This document shows, piece after piece, positions 8,593 through 17,532 of a stretch of 64,000 nt of DNA (position 1 is the first letter of the stretch; each line of letters starts with the position of its first letter). The notes beneath the pieces are model-generated. The model saw nothing but the letters and a program-made list of their open reading frames with translations, was not told the origin of the DNA and ran no database searches. Source of the stretch: JANWVO01 sp037446555 (GTDB lineage: Bacteria; Acidobacteriota; Terriglobia; Bryobacterales; Bryobacteraceae). The position numbers were made by a program, and so were the translations under genes. The DNA is taken from positions 1-64,000 of the forward strand of contig JBBIIK010000004.1 in the NCBI GenBank assembly GCA_037446555.1, written 5' to 3'.

Positions 8593-9012
8593 ATGAATGT
8601 CTCGGTGAAGTGCGAGTACGCGCTGCGGGCGGTGTTTGAGCTGGCGCTGCGGGGGGGCGGGGAGCCGACGCGGATCGCAGATATCGCCGAGAGGCAGGGG
8701 ATTCCGCAGAAGTTTCTGGAGTCGATTCTGGCGGAGCTGAAGAAGAGCGGGTTTCTGGAGTCGAAGCGCGGGGCGGAGGGCGGGTATTTGCTGGGGCGTC
8801 CGGCGGAGCTGATCACGGTGGGGGAGATCCTTCGGAGCGTGGAGGGAGGGCGGACGGGGCGGGCGACGCTGGATGCGGGAGGGGCGCTGGATTTCTTCTG
8901 GGAGCGCGTGGATGGGGCGGTGGCGGAGATCATCGACCGGACGACGTTCGCCGACCTGGTGCGCGAGTGGCGGGAGCGGCAGGCGAGCTTCGTGCCGAAC
9001 TGGGAGATCTGA
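8593..9012 (+). CDS. Rrf2-family transcriptional regulator (CymR-like context)
   Basis: Small winged-helix repressor, 139 aa from ATG 8593. An in-frame ATG at 8575 would add six residues but lies only about 11 bases from the predicted transcript start, and family members begin just before the S-V-K-x-E-Y-A-L-R motif seen here. The HTH region is about residues 20-60 (RIADIAERQGIPQKFLESIL) and the wing is GFLESKRGAEGGYLL. The three-cysteine Fe-S cluster of IscR/NsrR types is absent (only the Cys in SVKCEYALR remains), pointing to a metabolite- or protein-sensing member like CymR, which works with CysK. The neighbouring cysK, 28 bp downstream, supports a role in sulfur/cysteine control. Confidence 0.85.
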   Translation: MNVSVKCEYALRAVFELALRGGGEPTRIADIAERQGIPQKFLESILAELKKSGFLESKRGAEGGYLLGRPAELITVGEILRSVEGGRTGRATLDAGGALDFFWERVDGAVAEIIDRTTFADLVREWRERQASFVPNWEI

Positions 9013-9040
9013 CCAAGGCGAGGGAACCAAGGAGAGAGCG

Positions 9041-10000
9041 ATGAGAGTTTACGCAGACAATTCTTTGAGCATTGGCCGGACGCCGCTGGTGAAGCTGAAC
9101 CGGGTGACCGACGGGGCGAAGGCTACAGTGCTGGCGAAGATCGAGGGACGCAACCCGGCGTACTCGGTCAAGTGCCGCATCGGGGCTTCCATGATCTGGG
9201 ACGCCGAACAGCGGGGCATTTTGAAGCCGGGCAAGGAGCTGGTGGAGCCCACGTCGGGCAACACGGGTATCGCGCTGGCGTTTGTGGCGGCGGCGCGAGG
9301 GTATCCGATCACGCTGACGATGCCGGAGACGATGTCGATCGAGCGGCGCAAGGTGCTGAAGGTCTTCGGCGCGAACCTGGTGCTGACGGAGGGCGCGAAG
9401 GGGATGAAGGGGGCGGTGGCGAAGGCGCAGGAGATTGCGGCTTCCGATCCGGAGCGCTATGTGCTGTTGCAGCAGTTCGAGAACCCGGCGAACCCGAAGA
9501 TCCACTATGAGACGACGGGGCCGGAGATCTGGGAAGACACCGAGGGCGGCGTCGACGTGCTGGTGTCCGGCGTGGGGACGGGAGGCACGATCACGGGCGT
9601 GTCGCGCTACATCAAGCAGGCGAAGGGCAAGCCGATGGTGTCGATCGCCGTGGAGCCGGCGGCGAGCCCTGTGATTGCGCAGACGTTGAAGGGCGAGCCG
9701 CTACAGCCGGGTCCGCACAAGATCCAGGGCATTGGCGCCGGTTTCATCCCGGGGACGCTGGATCTTTCGATTGTCGACCGTGTGGAGCAGGTCACCAACG
9801 AAGAGGCCATGGAGATGGCGCGGCGGCTGGCGCGGGAAGAGGGCATCCTTAGCGGGATCTCGTGCGGGGCTGCGGCGGCGGTAGCAGTGCGGGTGGCGAA
9901 GGAGCCTGAAATGGAGGGCAAGACTATCGTGGTGATCCTGCCCGATGCCGGCGAGCGGTACCTGAGTTCGGCGCTGTTTGAGGGGCTGTTCAACGAGTAG
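9041..10000 (+). CDS. cysK: Cysteine synthase A (O-acetylserine sulfhydrylase)
   Basis: PLP enzyme making L-cysteine from O-acetylserine and sulfide in the cytoplasm, 319 aa, the usual length. The PLP lysine is Lys44 in AYSVKCRIG, the substrate loop is EPTSGNTGIALAF, and the phosphate-binding loop is SGVGTGGTITGV. The C-terminal SGISCGAAAAVA and VVILPDAGERYLS are also typical. The start ATG at 9041 has a GGAGAG ribosome-binding site; the longer open frame upstream overlaps the Rrf2 gene and is rejected. It is the second gene of a likely two-gene operon with the Rrf2 regulator, under the palindromic promoter. Confidence 0.96.
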   Translation: MRVYADNSLSIGRTPLVKLNRVTDGAKATVLAKIEGRNPAYSVKCRIGASMIWDAEQRGILKPGKELVEPTSGNTGIALAFVAAARGYPITLTMPETMSIERRKVLKVFGANLVLTEGAKGMKGAVAKAQEIAASDPERYVLLQQFENPANPKIHYETTGPEIWEDTEGGVDVLVSGVGTGGTITGVSRYIKQAKGKPMVSIAVEPAASPVIAQTLKGEPLQPGPHKIQGIGAGFIPGTLDLSIVDRVEQVTNEEAMEMARRLAREEGILSGISCGAAAAVAVRVAKEPEMEGKTIVVILPDAGERYLSSALFEGLFNE

Positions 10001-10047
10001 CTCGCCTGTCAGGCGTCCGACGGATTGAGCGGCGGCCCATGTTCGTC

Positions 10048-10053
10048 TAGACT
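10048..10053 (+). promoter_or_regulatory. TAGACT -10 box close to the start codon
   Basis: TAGACT ends 7 bases before ATG 10061, and no ribosome-binding site is present. This fits a leaderless or near-leaderless transcript for the TIM-barrel gene. Confidence 0.4.
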
Positions 10054-10060
10054 TGGCGGC

Positions 10061-11038
10061 ATGGACCGCCGCACGTTTCTTAGCGCCGCTTTGACGGCGC
10101 CGTTGGGCGCACAGCCTGCGCCGGCGGGGCGCCGGGCGAAGATCGCATGCACGAGCTTCGCCTTCCACGGCTTCGACACGGCGGGAGTGCCGGACGAGGC
10201 GATCGAGATCATCGGGCAATTGGGCTTCGAGGGGATCGAGCTGATCGCCAACTCGCGAGAGCAGCTGCGCGGGTACTGGACGGAACTCAATTGCGCCAAA
10301 CTCAGGAAGAAGCTGGAGCGGTGGCGTCTGGAGGTGGCGCAGTTCATCCTGTTCCAGCCGGTGGTGGAGGGGCTGACGAGCCTGGACGCGAGGGAGCGAG
10401 CGCAGAACCTCGACTTCTTCGAGCAAGGCTGCCGCGTGGCGAAACGGATGGGGGCGCCGATCCTCAACATCGTGGCGCCGTGGCCGCGGGAGTTGAAAGG
10501 ACCGCAGTCGTATCTGCCGCGCTATTACGAGATCGAGAATCCAAGGGCGGGGCAGAAGTTTCACATTGACGTGGCGCCGCAGTTTGACTGGGAGCGGCTG
10601 TGGGCGGCGTTCGTGGAGACGGTGAAGGCATGTCTCGAGCGCGCCAAGCGGCACGGGCTGAAGATGACGATCGAGCATCACACGCACACGATGGTCCATG
10701 ACGCGAGCTCGTTCCTGATGCTGTGGAACGAAGTCAAGGACCCGGCGCTCGGCTACAACCTGGACGTAGGCTGGACGCTGGCGCAGCGGGAGTATCCGGT
10801 GGTGGCAATCCACAAGGTGAAGCGGCACCTCATGAACGTGCACATGCGGGACATCGACGGGCTGATGCGGCGCTTCCCACACATCGGCGAGGGGGTGATG
10901 GACTTCCGGCACATCGGGCAAGCGCTGAAGGAGGCGGGCTTTGCCGGATATGTGAGTCTGGAGCAGGACAAGCACCCCGGCGACATGAAGGCGACGGCGG
11001 CGCGGTTCCTGGCGCTCATGAAAGAAGTGCTGGCGTAG
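10061..11038 (+). CDS. Exported sugar phosphate isomerase/epimerase-like TIM-barrel protein
   Basis: Xylose-isomerase-like TIM-barrel (AP endonuclease family 2 fold), 325 aa. The N-terminus MDRRTFLSAALTAPLGAQ is a twin-arginine-like signal, so export folded with a metal is plausible. Barrel motifs include GFEGIELIANS, IEHHTHTMVHDASS (metal ligands expected at Glu/His), YNLDVGWTLAQ, HVHMRDIDG (His/Asp) and GYVSLEQDKHP (Glu). These are the usual divalent-metal ligands of the family. It probably isomerises or epimerises a sugar or cyclitol; the substrate is unknown. It stands alone on + and converges on the GH127 gene with a 12 bp gap. Confidence 0.8.
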   Translation: MDRRTFLSAALTAPLGAQPAPAGRRAKIACTSFAFHGFDTAGVPDEAIEIIGQLGFEGIELIANSREQLRGYWTELNCAKLRKKLERWRLEVAQFILFQPVVEGLTSLDARERAQNLDFFEQGCRVAKRMGAPILNIVAPWPRELKGPQSYLPRYYEIENPRAGQKFHIDVAPQFDWERLWAAFVETVKACLERAKRHGLKMTIEHHTHTMVHDASSFLMLWNEVKDPALGYNLDVGWTLAQREYPVVAIHKVKRHLMNVHMRDIDGLMRRFPHIGEGVMDFRHIGQALKEAGFAGYVSLEQDKHPGDMKATAARFLALMKEVLA

Positions 11039-11050
11039 CGCGCGACTCCG

Positions 11051-13006
11051 CTACCAGCCGCAGTGGCGGCAGGGGAGCCAAACGGTGAAGTCGGCGGGGC
11101 CTCGGTCGTGGAAGGCGTAGTAGGGGATCAGGGTGAGCGGTACTGGCCTTTCCGGCACGGCAGGCTGGAAGCCGTAGAGCGGCTGCCCGGCGAGGGGCGC
11201 GGGATGGGAGAAACCAGTGGTGCGCAGCAAGGTCGCGCCGGCGAGGGCGCCTGCGCCGGGGACTGTTTCCATGGGGGCGCGGCCGTCGAGTGATGCTTCG
11301 AAGACAGAGACGCCGGGGTTGTCGTGCTGTTCGAGGCAGTAGACGAAGGGGCCGCGCTGGAGAGCGGCCTTGCCGTAGTCTTCGCTGACGCGCGGGTTGG
11401 CGAAGACGCGGCGCGGCGTCATGTCGAAGACGAGGCGGACGCGGTCGCCGGGGCGCCATGAGCGCTTGAGGGCGAGGTATTCATCGGGGCGCGCGCTGCC
11501 ACGGTAGTCCTCTCCATTGATCTGAATGCGCGTGGAAAGGGACCACGAGGGGATGCGGAGGAAGAGAGTGAACTCCTGCGGCTGTTGTGGCGAGATGGTG
11601 ATGGCCGTTTCGCCCTGCCACGGCATGGCTGTCTGGATCGCGAGGCGCAGTGGGGCGCCGGATTCGAGCTTCCAGTCGAGAGTGGCGTTGTCGTAGAAGT
11701 GAACCCAAAAGCCTTCGGGCGAGGTGCTGAAGAAGTAGGCGCCGAGGGCGGTGAAGGTTCTCTGCAGATTGGGAGGGCAGCAGGTGGTGTCGTACCAGGG
11801 GTTGCGGATGCGGTCGCTGGCGGGGGCGGCGAGGGGGTTGCGGTAGCAATAGAGCGTGCCTGAGGAGGACATGCCGGAGCAGATGCCGTTGTAGAGGGCG
11901 CGCTCCATGAGGGAGGCGTGGCGGGCTTCGCCGGTGAGGTGGAGCAGGCGCTGGTGGAAGAGCATGCCGGCGATGGCGGCGCAGCTTTCGGTATATGCCT
12001 GCTGGTTGGGCAGCTCGTAGGGATCGCCGAAGGCTTCGCCGGCGGCGCGGGAGCCGACGCCGCCGGTGACGTACATCTTGCGGAGGGCGAGGTCTTCGGC
12101 GAGGCGGAAGACGGTGCGGCGGAAGGCTTCGTCGCCGGTTTCGAGGACGTAGTCGGCGGCGCCGGCGGAGGCGTAGAGGGCGCGGACGGCGTGGCCTTCG
12201 AGCTGCGTGCGTTCGGTGAACGGCTTGCCGGAGAAGATGTAGACGAGGTCGCGTTGGCGGAGCTTCAGGCGCTCGCGCTCGACGCCGCTGAAGAGGTAGG
12301 CGGCGAGCTGGAGGTAGCGGCGGTCGGCGGTAGTACGGTAGAGCTCGACGAGGGCGAGTTCGAGTTCAGGGTGTCCGGTGAGGAGGGGTTTTTTCGGGGC
12401 GGGGCCGAAGTCGCGGATCAGATATTCGACGAAGCGGACACCGGTGTCGAGGAGTTTGCGCTTGCCGGTGGAGCGGTAGCAGGCGATGCCCGCCTGGAGG
12501 AGGTGGCCGAGGCAGTAGAGTTCATGGCCGGTGACCTGCTGCTGCCAGCGGAGGGAGGCGCGGTCGTCGACGAACCATGTGTTGAGGTAGCCGGAGGGTT
12601 CCTGGGCGGCGCGGATGATGGCCGTGAGCTCGTCGAGGGTGGATTCGAGTTTCGGATCCGGGCGGACCTGGAGGCTCCAGGCGGCGGCTTCCATCCACTT
12701 GTAGAGGTCCGAGTCTGTGTAAAGGGGGCCGCGGCGCGGGGGCTGGCGGTCCGGGCGGGCAAGGCGGCGGAAGTTGTCGACGATGCCGTGCTGTTCGAGT
12801 AGTTCGAGCAGGGTGGGAATGGATTGCCCAATGGTGACGTCCTGGCGCGTTCTCCAGAAACCGGGCTGGAACCGGACGGCACGAACCGGAACAGGATGAA
12901 GCCGGCCGTGCTGGCTGTTGCGGAGGTGGAGCAGCCCCTCTTCGCGCCACTGCGGCTGGGCGAACGCCAGGGCGCAGGCGAGCGTCAGCAAGGCAGGCAA
13001 GCGCAT
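11051..13006 (-). CDS. GH127 beta-L-arabinofuranosidase-like glycosidase
   Basis: Exported glycoside hydrolase of 651 aa (family once called DUF1680) with signal peptide MRLPALLTLACALAFA. Family landmarks are PVRAVRFQPGFWRTRQ at the N-terminus, the E-S-C pair Glu340/Cys342 and the CCPPN motif Cys409/Cys410. In HypBA1 the corresponding residues coordinate zinc, and the first cysteine of the pair is the nucleophile. All key residues are therefore present. It likely removes beta-L-arabinofuranose or a similar sugar from plant glycans. It follows the flippase gene by 34 bp on the same strand, so it may share transcription with the polysaccharide module, although its function looks catabolic. Confidence 0.9.
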   Translation of the reverse strand: MRLPALLTLACALAFAQPQWREEGLLHLRNSQHGRLHPVPVRAVRFQPGFWRTRQDVTIGQSIPTLLELLEQHGIVDNFRRLARPDRQPPRRGPLYTDSDLYKWMEAAAWSLQVRPDPKLESTLDELTAIIRAAQEPSGYLNTWFVDDRASLRWQQQVTGHELYCLGHLLQAGIACYRSTGKRKLLDTGVRFVEYLIRDFGPAPKKPLLTGHPELELALVELYRTTADRRYLQLAAYLFSGVERERLKLRQRDLVYIFSGKPFTERTQLEGHAVRALYASAGAADYVLETGDEAFRRTVFRLAEDLALRKMYVTGGVGSRAAGEAFGDPYELPNQQAYTESCAAIAGMLFHQRLLHLTGEARHASLMERALYNGICSGMSSSGTLYCYRNPLAAPASDRIRNPWYDTTCCPPNLQRTFTALGAYFFSTSPEGFWVHFYDNATLDWKLESGAPLRLAIQTAMPWQGETAITISPQQPQEFTLFLRIPSWSLSTRIQINGEDYRGSARPDEYLALKRSWRPGDRVRLVFDMTPRRVFANPRVSEDYGKAALQRGPFVYCLEQHDNPGVSVFEASLDGRAPMETVPGAGALAGATLLRTTGFSHPAPLAGQPLYGFQPAVPERPVPLTLIPYYAFHDRGPADFTVWLPCRHCGW

Positions 13007-13040
13007 GCAACGGTTGTATCAAATTCGCCCATGCCGCAAT

Positions 13041-14612
13041 TCATCCCAGCGGGGTGCGCAGCTTGCGCAGGAGGAACTCGCGGTCCTCCGCCGTCGAAAG
13101 GAGTAGGAAGACAGCCGAGGCGGCGGCGGAGCTGAGGAGAGCGGCGAGGATCAAGGCAGGCCAGTTGTCGACCGGAACCCAGAGGCGCGACAAAGTGGCT
13201 GCCGCGGCAGTGGCGGCGGCGACGAGCAGAGCCGGGAAGAGGCTGAGGCGGAGGTAATCTTTGTACGAAATGCGAAGTTCGCGCAGCGAGTAGGGAACCA
13301 GCGTGGCTACGGAGATGAAAATGCTGGAGACGAGCTTGACCATCGCGACCGCGGCGATTCCTTTCCACCGGACGGCGACTGCGCTTCCCGCGGCAACAAA
13401 TATGGCTTCCAGGGCCAAGATCAGGGTGACAAACCGCAAGCGCCGCGTGCCGAGGAGGAACTGGTACGGCACGGCCATCAGAACCCGAAAAGCCACAGCG
13501 TAAGCGAATATGGCGAGTACAACGTCGCTACGGCTCCACCAGTCTCCGGACGTGTAGCGCGGGCCCACCCACAATGCGAGGAAGTCCCTGCCGAGGCAGG
13601 CTACGCCAGAAAGCAGGAGCGCGGAGAGGGCGCAGATCCAGCGGTTGGTACGGAGGAAGAACTTCCGGAGCTCGGCGTCGTCTTTCTGAACGTACTGAGC
13701 CGTGAAGTAGGGGGCCAAGACCATGGTGAGGGAGTTGACGAAGCTCCGCGAGTGCACCGCCAGGTAACGGCCGACGTGGTAGTGCGCCACGGCAGTAGGG
13801 CCCAGGGCTTGAACAATGATGATCTGCTCGGACTGGAAGGCGAGCAGTTCGCTGACGCGCATGGCGAGGTTGGCGCTGCCGTAGGAGGTCAGTTGCGACA
13901 CGAGCCGCGGGTCCAGGCGGGGCGGCCAGAGGTTGGAGGTCAAGCGCCACCGGGACAGCAAAGCCTGTTGGGCGATCCAGGGCAGGACCGTGCCGGTGGC
14001 CTGGGCGAGAGCGACGCCGAAGATTCCCATTCCCGAATGAAGAGCGGCGAACACGAGCAGGCCTGTCATCAGCGTGCCGGAGATGCTGGTGACGGCGATC
14101 CAGTCGAAGCGCCGGAGTCCTGCCAGGACGGAGCTTGCCAGGGAGCCGGTGAGGTTGAGGGAGAAGACCAGGATGCCGAGCCAGAGTACGGAGCGGACAG
14201 AAGCCACATCGAGCGAACCCCGCTGGATCAACCCTGAACCCAAGACTGCCAATGGCCAGCTCAGGATGACGCCAAGCAGAGTAATGGACGCCAGCAGCCA
14301 GAATGCGTGGCGAACCACGGCCTGGACGTCCCGCTGGCAGCCGGAGGCAGCAGAGCGGGAGACGTAGTAGTTGATGGCGCTGCGGAGGCCCAGATCGAAG
14401 AGTCCGAAGTAGCCGCCGAGTTCCCAGGTAACGCTGAGCAGTCCGTAGGGGGCGTCGCCGAGCCGCCTGAGCATGAAGGGAGAGATGAGGAAAGTGACGG
14501 CGACAGTCACCACGAAGGAGAAAGCGCCAAGGATGGCGCCACTGCCGGCGCCGATGGTTTTATTGCCGGAAACGGGCAGGGGTGGCGAGGTCTGGGGATC
14601 AACCGGCTGCAT
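13041..14612 (-). CDS. Polysaccharide flippase (Wzx/MATE-like)
   Basis: Integral inner-membrane protein, 523 aa, with about 12-14 predicted hydrophobic segments, resembling O-antigen/exopolysaccharide repeat-unit flippases (MOP superfamily). The N-terminal region AFSFVVTVAVTFLISPFMLRRLGDAPYGLLS followed by FGLFDLGLRSAINYYVSR is the family hallmark. The final part carries several Leu/Ala-rich helices and a short charged tail. It should move a lipid-linked glycan to the periplasmic side. It lies downstream of the asparagine-synthase-like and GNAT genes and upstream of GH127, all on -, suggesting that a modified glycan is made and exported by this group. The 197 bp between it and the GNAT gene hold no gene. 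Confidence 0.88.
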   Translation of the reverse strand: MQPVDPQTSPPLPVSGNKTIGAGSGAILGAFSFVVTVAVTFLISPFMLRRLGDAPYGLLSVTWELGGYFGLFDLGLRSAINYYVSRSAASGCQRDVQAVVRHAFWLLASITLLGVILSWPLAVLGSGLIQRGSLDVASVRSVLWLGILVFSLNLTGSLASSVLAGLRRFDWIAVTSISGTLMTGLLVFAALHSGMGIFGVALAQATGTVLPWIAQQALLSRWRLTSNLWPPRLDPRLVSQLTSYGSANLAMRVSELLAFQSEQIIIVQALGPTAVAHYHVGRYLAVHSRSFVNSLTMVLAPYFTAQYVQKDDAELRKFFLRTNRWICALSALLLSGVACLGRDFLALWVGPRYTSGDWWSRSDVVLAIFAYAVAFRVLMAVPYQFLLGTRRLRFVTLILALEAIFVAAGSAVAVRWKGIAAVAMVKLVSSIFISVATLVPYSLRELRISYKDYLRLSLFPALLVAAATAAAATLSRLWVPVDNWPALILAALLSSAAASAVFLLLSTAEDREFLLRKLRTPLG

Positions 14613-14809
14613 GAAATTGAAGAGCGGCGCGGACCAGCAGTGAGGGGGCGGAAATGACGCCGGGAGGACATCCTCGGAACGCGGGGGAGCGCTCTTGGCG
14701 GGGTAGCGGCTGGAAACGAGAGGAACGGATCCAGACTGGAGGCTGAAGCACGGCGCCTTTCAAAAGATACCATGAGCCATGGCGGAACGAGGCCGCCGAG
14801 TGACGAGCC

Positions 14810-15445
14810 TTAGCGGAACAGGCGTGCTGAGATCTGCTTCCGGCTCATCAAACTGAACTCCTCGCCGCCGGGGAGGATCTCCAGCGAATACCGATGAAGG
14901 ACCGTAACCTTCCAGAACGTCAGCAGGAGCCGCACTTCCCAATCGAGTTGCAAGAAAAGCCGGCGCATCGGGAGGTTTTCTGCCACGCAGGCGCAGTGTT
15001 TCACAGTGTCCGCCTCGGTTGAGGAGAGCCAAAGGAAAAGATTCCTGGCCAGCCCTTGCCGCCGCCATCGAGGCAGGACGAGCACCTTGGAGATGTAGAC
15101 CTGTCCCGCGGGCAGGGGCACAGTCAGCTTCAGGTAGTCGACGCGCGCAGAGCGGCGCTCCACCCAGAGGTAGCCACAAATGATGCCCTCGCGGATGGCG
15201 GCGAGCATGTCGGAATCGCCGCGCTCGAGCCATTGGCGTGCCTCGGCCAGAGTGAGCCAGCCGCCCGGGTACTGCAATGCTTCCAATTCATCGGGCCGGA
15301 CGAAGCGGAAATCGAACCCAGCCGGGGAAGAGAAGGGCTCCGGCGGCGGGCCAGGATTGCGGCGATAAAAAGCCAGTTGGCGGCGGTAGGTGGAAAGGCC
15401 CAGGCGCTCCAGGTAGTATGCCGCCAACCGGATGGTTCTGCTCAT
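14810..15445 (-). CDS. GNAT-family N-acetyltransferase
   Basis: Protein of 211 aa with the acetyl-CoA-binding motif A of GNAT enzymes, VLVLPRWRRQGLARNLF (R-x-x-G-x-A), preceded by beta4 VYISKVLV and followed by ENLPMRRLFLQLDWE. The N-terminal 35 residues (YYLERLGLSTYRRQLAFYRR) are basic and aromatic, possibly for membrane or partner contact. Its ATG overlaps the stop of the asparagine-synthase-like gene by 4 bp, so translation is coupled. In that context it may acetylate an amino group on an amino sugar or aminoacyl substituent of a surface glycan; the acceptor is not known. Confidence 0.8.
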   Translation of the reverse strand: MSRTIRLAAYYLERLGLSTYRRQLAFYRRNPGPPPEPFSSPAGFDFRFVRPDELEALQYPGGWLTLAEARQWLERGDSDMLAAIREGIICGYLWVERRSARVDYLKLTVPLPAGQVYISKVLVLPRWRRQGLARNLFLWLSSTEADTVKHCACVAENLPMRRLFLQLDWEVRLLLTFWKVTVLHRYSLEILPGGEEFSLMSRKQISARLFR

Positions 15446-17199
15446 GGGCGGAGGTCCTCAGGATCGGGCAGGGCCGAACCGGGGAAGAGCAATTCGGCGA
15501 GCTGGTCGGCCGTGCGAAACATGTGGCCGGACTCGGCCAGAAGCAGTTGGTGTGCCAGGATGTGGGCTGCAAGGAACGGGATGTGGAGAACCCGGGTGGG
15601 CAGTCGCCCGGAGACGAGAGCCCGGACGACCCTGCGGCGGAAGAAGGTGGCGATGCGGCGGCTGAGAAGGCGTGTCAATTCCCACTGGCTTGCCAGGCGA
15701 TCCGGGAGGGGCTGGCCGTCTGAGACAGGGCATGGGAGGTGGCCAGGGTAGGTTTGCCAGGGAACGCGGAAGAACTGTTCCGGCAGATGGCGGAGGATTT
15801 CGTAATAAAGCCGGTGGCCGAGGAAGGGATCGAGAGGAGGCGCCAGCGAGAGCACGGAATGGAGAACGCGCCGGTCATAGAACGGGACAGCGAAATCGAA
15901 GCCGTGGCGCGGCGCCGCTTCGAAGGCGTCGTGCATGTGGCGGCGCAGGTCGTTGGTCAGGAGAAACACATGGAAAGCTTTTTGGGGAGGGAGGTGGCGC
16001 AGCGCGTCGAGGGAGCGCCGCATGGCGAGGCGCGGCCGACTCTCCGCCTGTTCCCTGAAGGGCTTGCGGAAGAGAACCGGCGCGGCTCCATGTCCGTCCA
16101 GGTAGGCCTTGACCGCATCGTCGACGCGGTGGTCGGCGAGAAGGGCCATGATCTCGGGCTTCATCATCAGAAACCCGAAAGTTTCCCCGCCGCCGTCGCC
16201 GCTGAGGATGCGGCCCGGGGGGAAGGGACGCGCGGCCACGGTGAGCACAGCCAGTGCGATCTGGCCGATCAGAGAAGGCGTGAGAGCCGGGTCCCAGGGC
16301 GTTTCCCGGAGCGGGATGCTGACGGAAGAGGCGAAGCGCCTGGCGTAATAAGAGTCCAGGCTGCCGGAGATGGAAAGGGTCGCTGCTTCCAATGGATGGC
16401 CCTGGCGATGGAGGGTGGCGGCGATGCAGCGGGAGTCCAATCCGCCCGAGAGAAGAATCCGGGCGGGCTGGCCGCGCCCGGGTGCCCTATCCCGCACGGC
16501 TGCTTGAAGGGCGCCAGCACAATTCGCGGCGGCTTCTTCCAGGGTGAGTGACCGGAGTTCGATGCGAGACCAGTCGAAGTAGCGGGCGCGGCGTGAGCCT
16601 GATGGGGTCCAGCAGAGATATTCGGAGTCCCGCAGTACCCGGATCTCGCGGTACAGGGTCAAATCCCCGAGCGGGTAGCAAAAGGCCGCCTGCTCGACGA
16701 ACGCGCCGAAATCGAAATTTCTCGGTGTGGCGCCGGTTCTGAGAAGGATCTCCAAAACAGTGGAAAACAACAGCGCGCCGCCGGAATCGCAAAAGTAGAG
16801 AGGCCGGGCGCCCAGGCAGTCGGCCACTAGCCAGAGCCGGTGGGCCGAAGCAATCCACGCCAGGGCGGCGAAGGAGCCGTTTGCGGCGGCGAGGACCTCC
16901 GGCGTCTCCGCAGCGGCACAGTCCAGCAACGGGAGCAACTGGGCAGGTCCAGGCTCGGGCGTCTCAGCGCTCTCCCAGAAGAGTTCACCAGTGGCCAGGG
17001 CGAGTCTGTCCGGTGAAACCGATTTGGAGAAGAGGCCTGGCTGTTCCGGTCCGCACCATACCCTCAGAGGGCCAGCGGAGACCCGCTCGAACGGGAATTG
17101 CATCTCTTCGAGAGCGCGTTCGAAGCGGATCTCGATGTCTCCGGCCCCTCCTTCACCACAAACGCCGCAAAAAAACACGCTTGTTTCATCAGAACCCAT
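15442..17199 (-). CDS. Asparagine-synthase-like amidotransferase, displaced N-terminal Cys
   Basis: Two-domain protein of 585 aa. Residues about 8-185 resemble the glutaminase (Ntn) half, with NGSFAALAWIASAHRLWLVAD and ARPLYFCDSGGALLFST. Residues about 220-540 are the synthetase half with the PP-loop SGGLDS at 251-256 and SGDGGGETFGF. Normal family members begin Met-Cys-Gly; here the matching CGVCG follows MGSDETSVFF, so the nucleophile candidate is Cys11 and would need processing. An upstream TTG (17274) or an internal GTG (17176-17178) are other possible starts; neither places Cys at position 2. Such proteins occur in exopolysaccharide clusters, where they may amidate a sugar acid. Translation is coupled to the GNAT gene by a 4 bp overlap. 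Confidence 0.82.
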   Translation of the reverse strand: MGSDETSVFFCGVCGEGGAGDIEIRFERALEEMQFPFERVSAGPLRVWCGPEQPGLFSKSVSPDRLALATGELFWESAETPEPGPAQLLPLLDCAAAETPEVLAAANGSFAALAWIASAHRLWLVADCLGARPLYFCDSGGALLFSTVLEILLRTGATPRNFDFGAFVEQAAFCYPLGDLTLYREIRVLRDSEYLCWTPSGSRRARYFDWSRIELRSLTLEEAAANCAGALQAAVRDRAPGRGQPARILLSGGLDSRCIAATLHRQGHPLEAATLSISGSLDSYYARRFASSVSIPLRETPWDPALTPSLIGQIALAVLTVAARPFPPGRILSGDGGGETFGFLMMKPEIMALLADHRVDDAVKAYLDGHGAAPVLFRKPFREQAESRPRLAMRRSLDALRHLPPQKAFHVFLLTNDLRRHMHDAFEAAPRHGFDFAVPFYDRRVLHSVLSLAPPLDPFLGHRLYYEILRHLPEQFFRVPWQTYPGHLPCPVSDGQPLPDRLASQWELTRLLSRRIATFFRRRVVRALVSGRLPTRVLHIPFLAAHILAHQLLLAESGHMFRTADQLAELLFPGSALPDPEDLRP

Positions 17200-17347
17200 C
17201 CGAAGCGGTAATGCAACCGGGGCATCGCGGGGCGGTGCAGTGGAATCTGGGGCCGTGTGCTCGCCGGCTGGCAAACATCCGGACGGCGGCGTCGAATCAA
17301 ATGAGGAATCCGGCGAGAATTCTTCAGAGCCCTTGTAACCTCAGGAT

Positions 17348-17424
17348 GTGTTGGGTGCGCCGTATAGTCAATCCCCGTTACGAGTGCGGGCGCCCTCACC
17401 CAACACCCCAAAAAGGCGCCCGCA
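17348..17424 (-). promoter_or_regulatory. Interleaved inverted repeats with pseudoknot topology in leader region
   Basis: Two perfect 10-bp inverted repeats interleave: GTGTTGGGTG (17348-17357) pairs with CACCCAACAC (17397-17406), and TGCGGGCGCC (17385-17394) pairs with GGCGCCCGCA (17415-17424). The connecting loops are 27, 2 and 8 bases, an H-type pseudoknot arrangement, or two mutually exclusive hairpins. It lies 150-225 bases before the asparagine-synthase-like start (17199) and downstream of the protease-glycosidase gene, both on -. A terminator/attenuator or leader RNA role is inference. Confidence 0.5.
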
Positions 17425-17532
17425 TGAATTCCTCGTTTTGATCAGTTCAATTCTTCGAAAATTCTGGAATCAATGCGCGTCCGTGCGCGGAAGGCGAAGG
17501 CGCAGCCATGCGCGCCGCGCAGCGGGGGCGGC

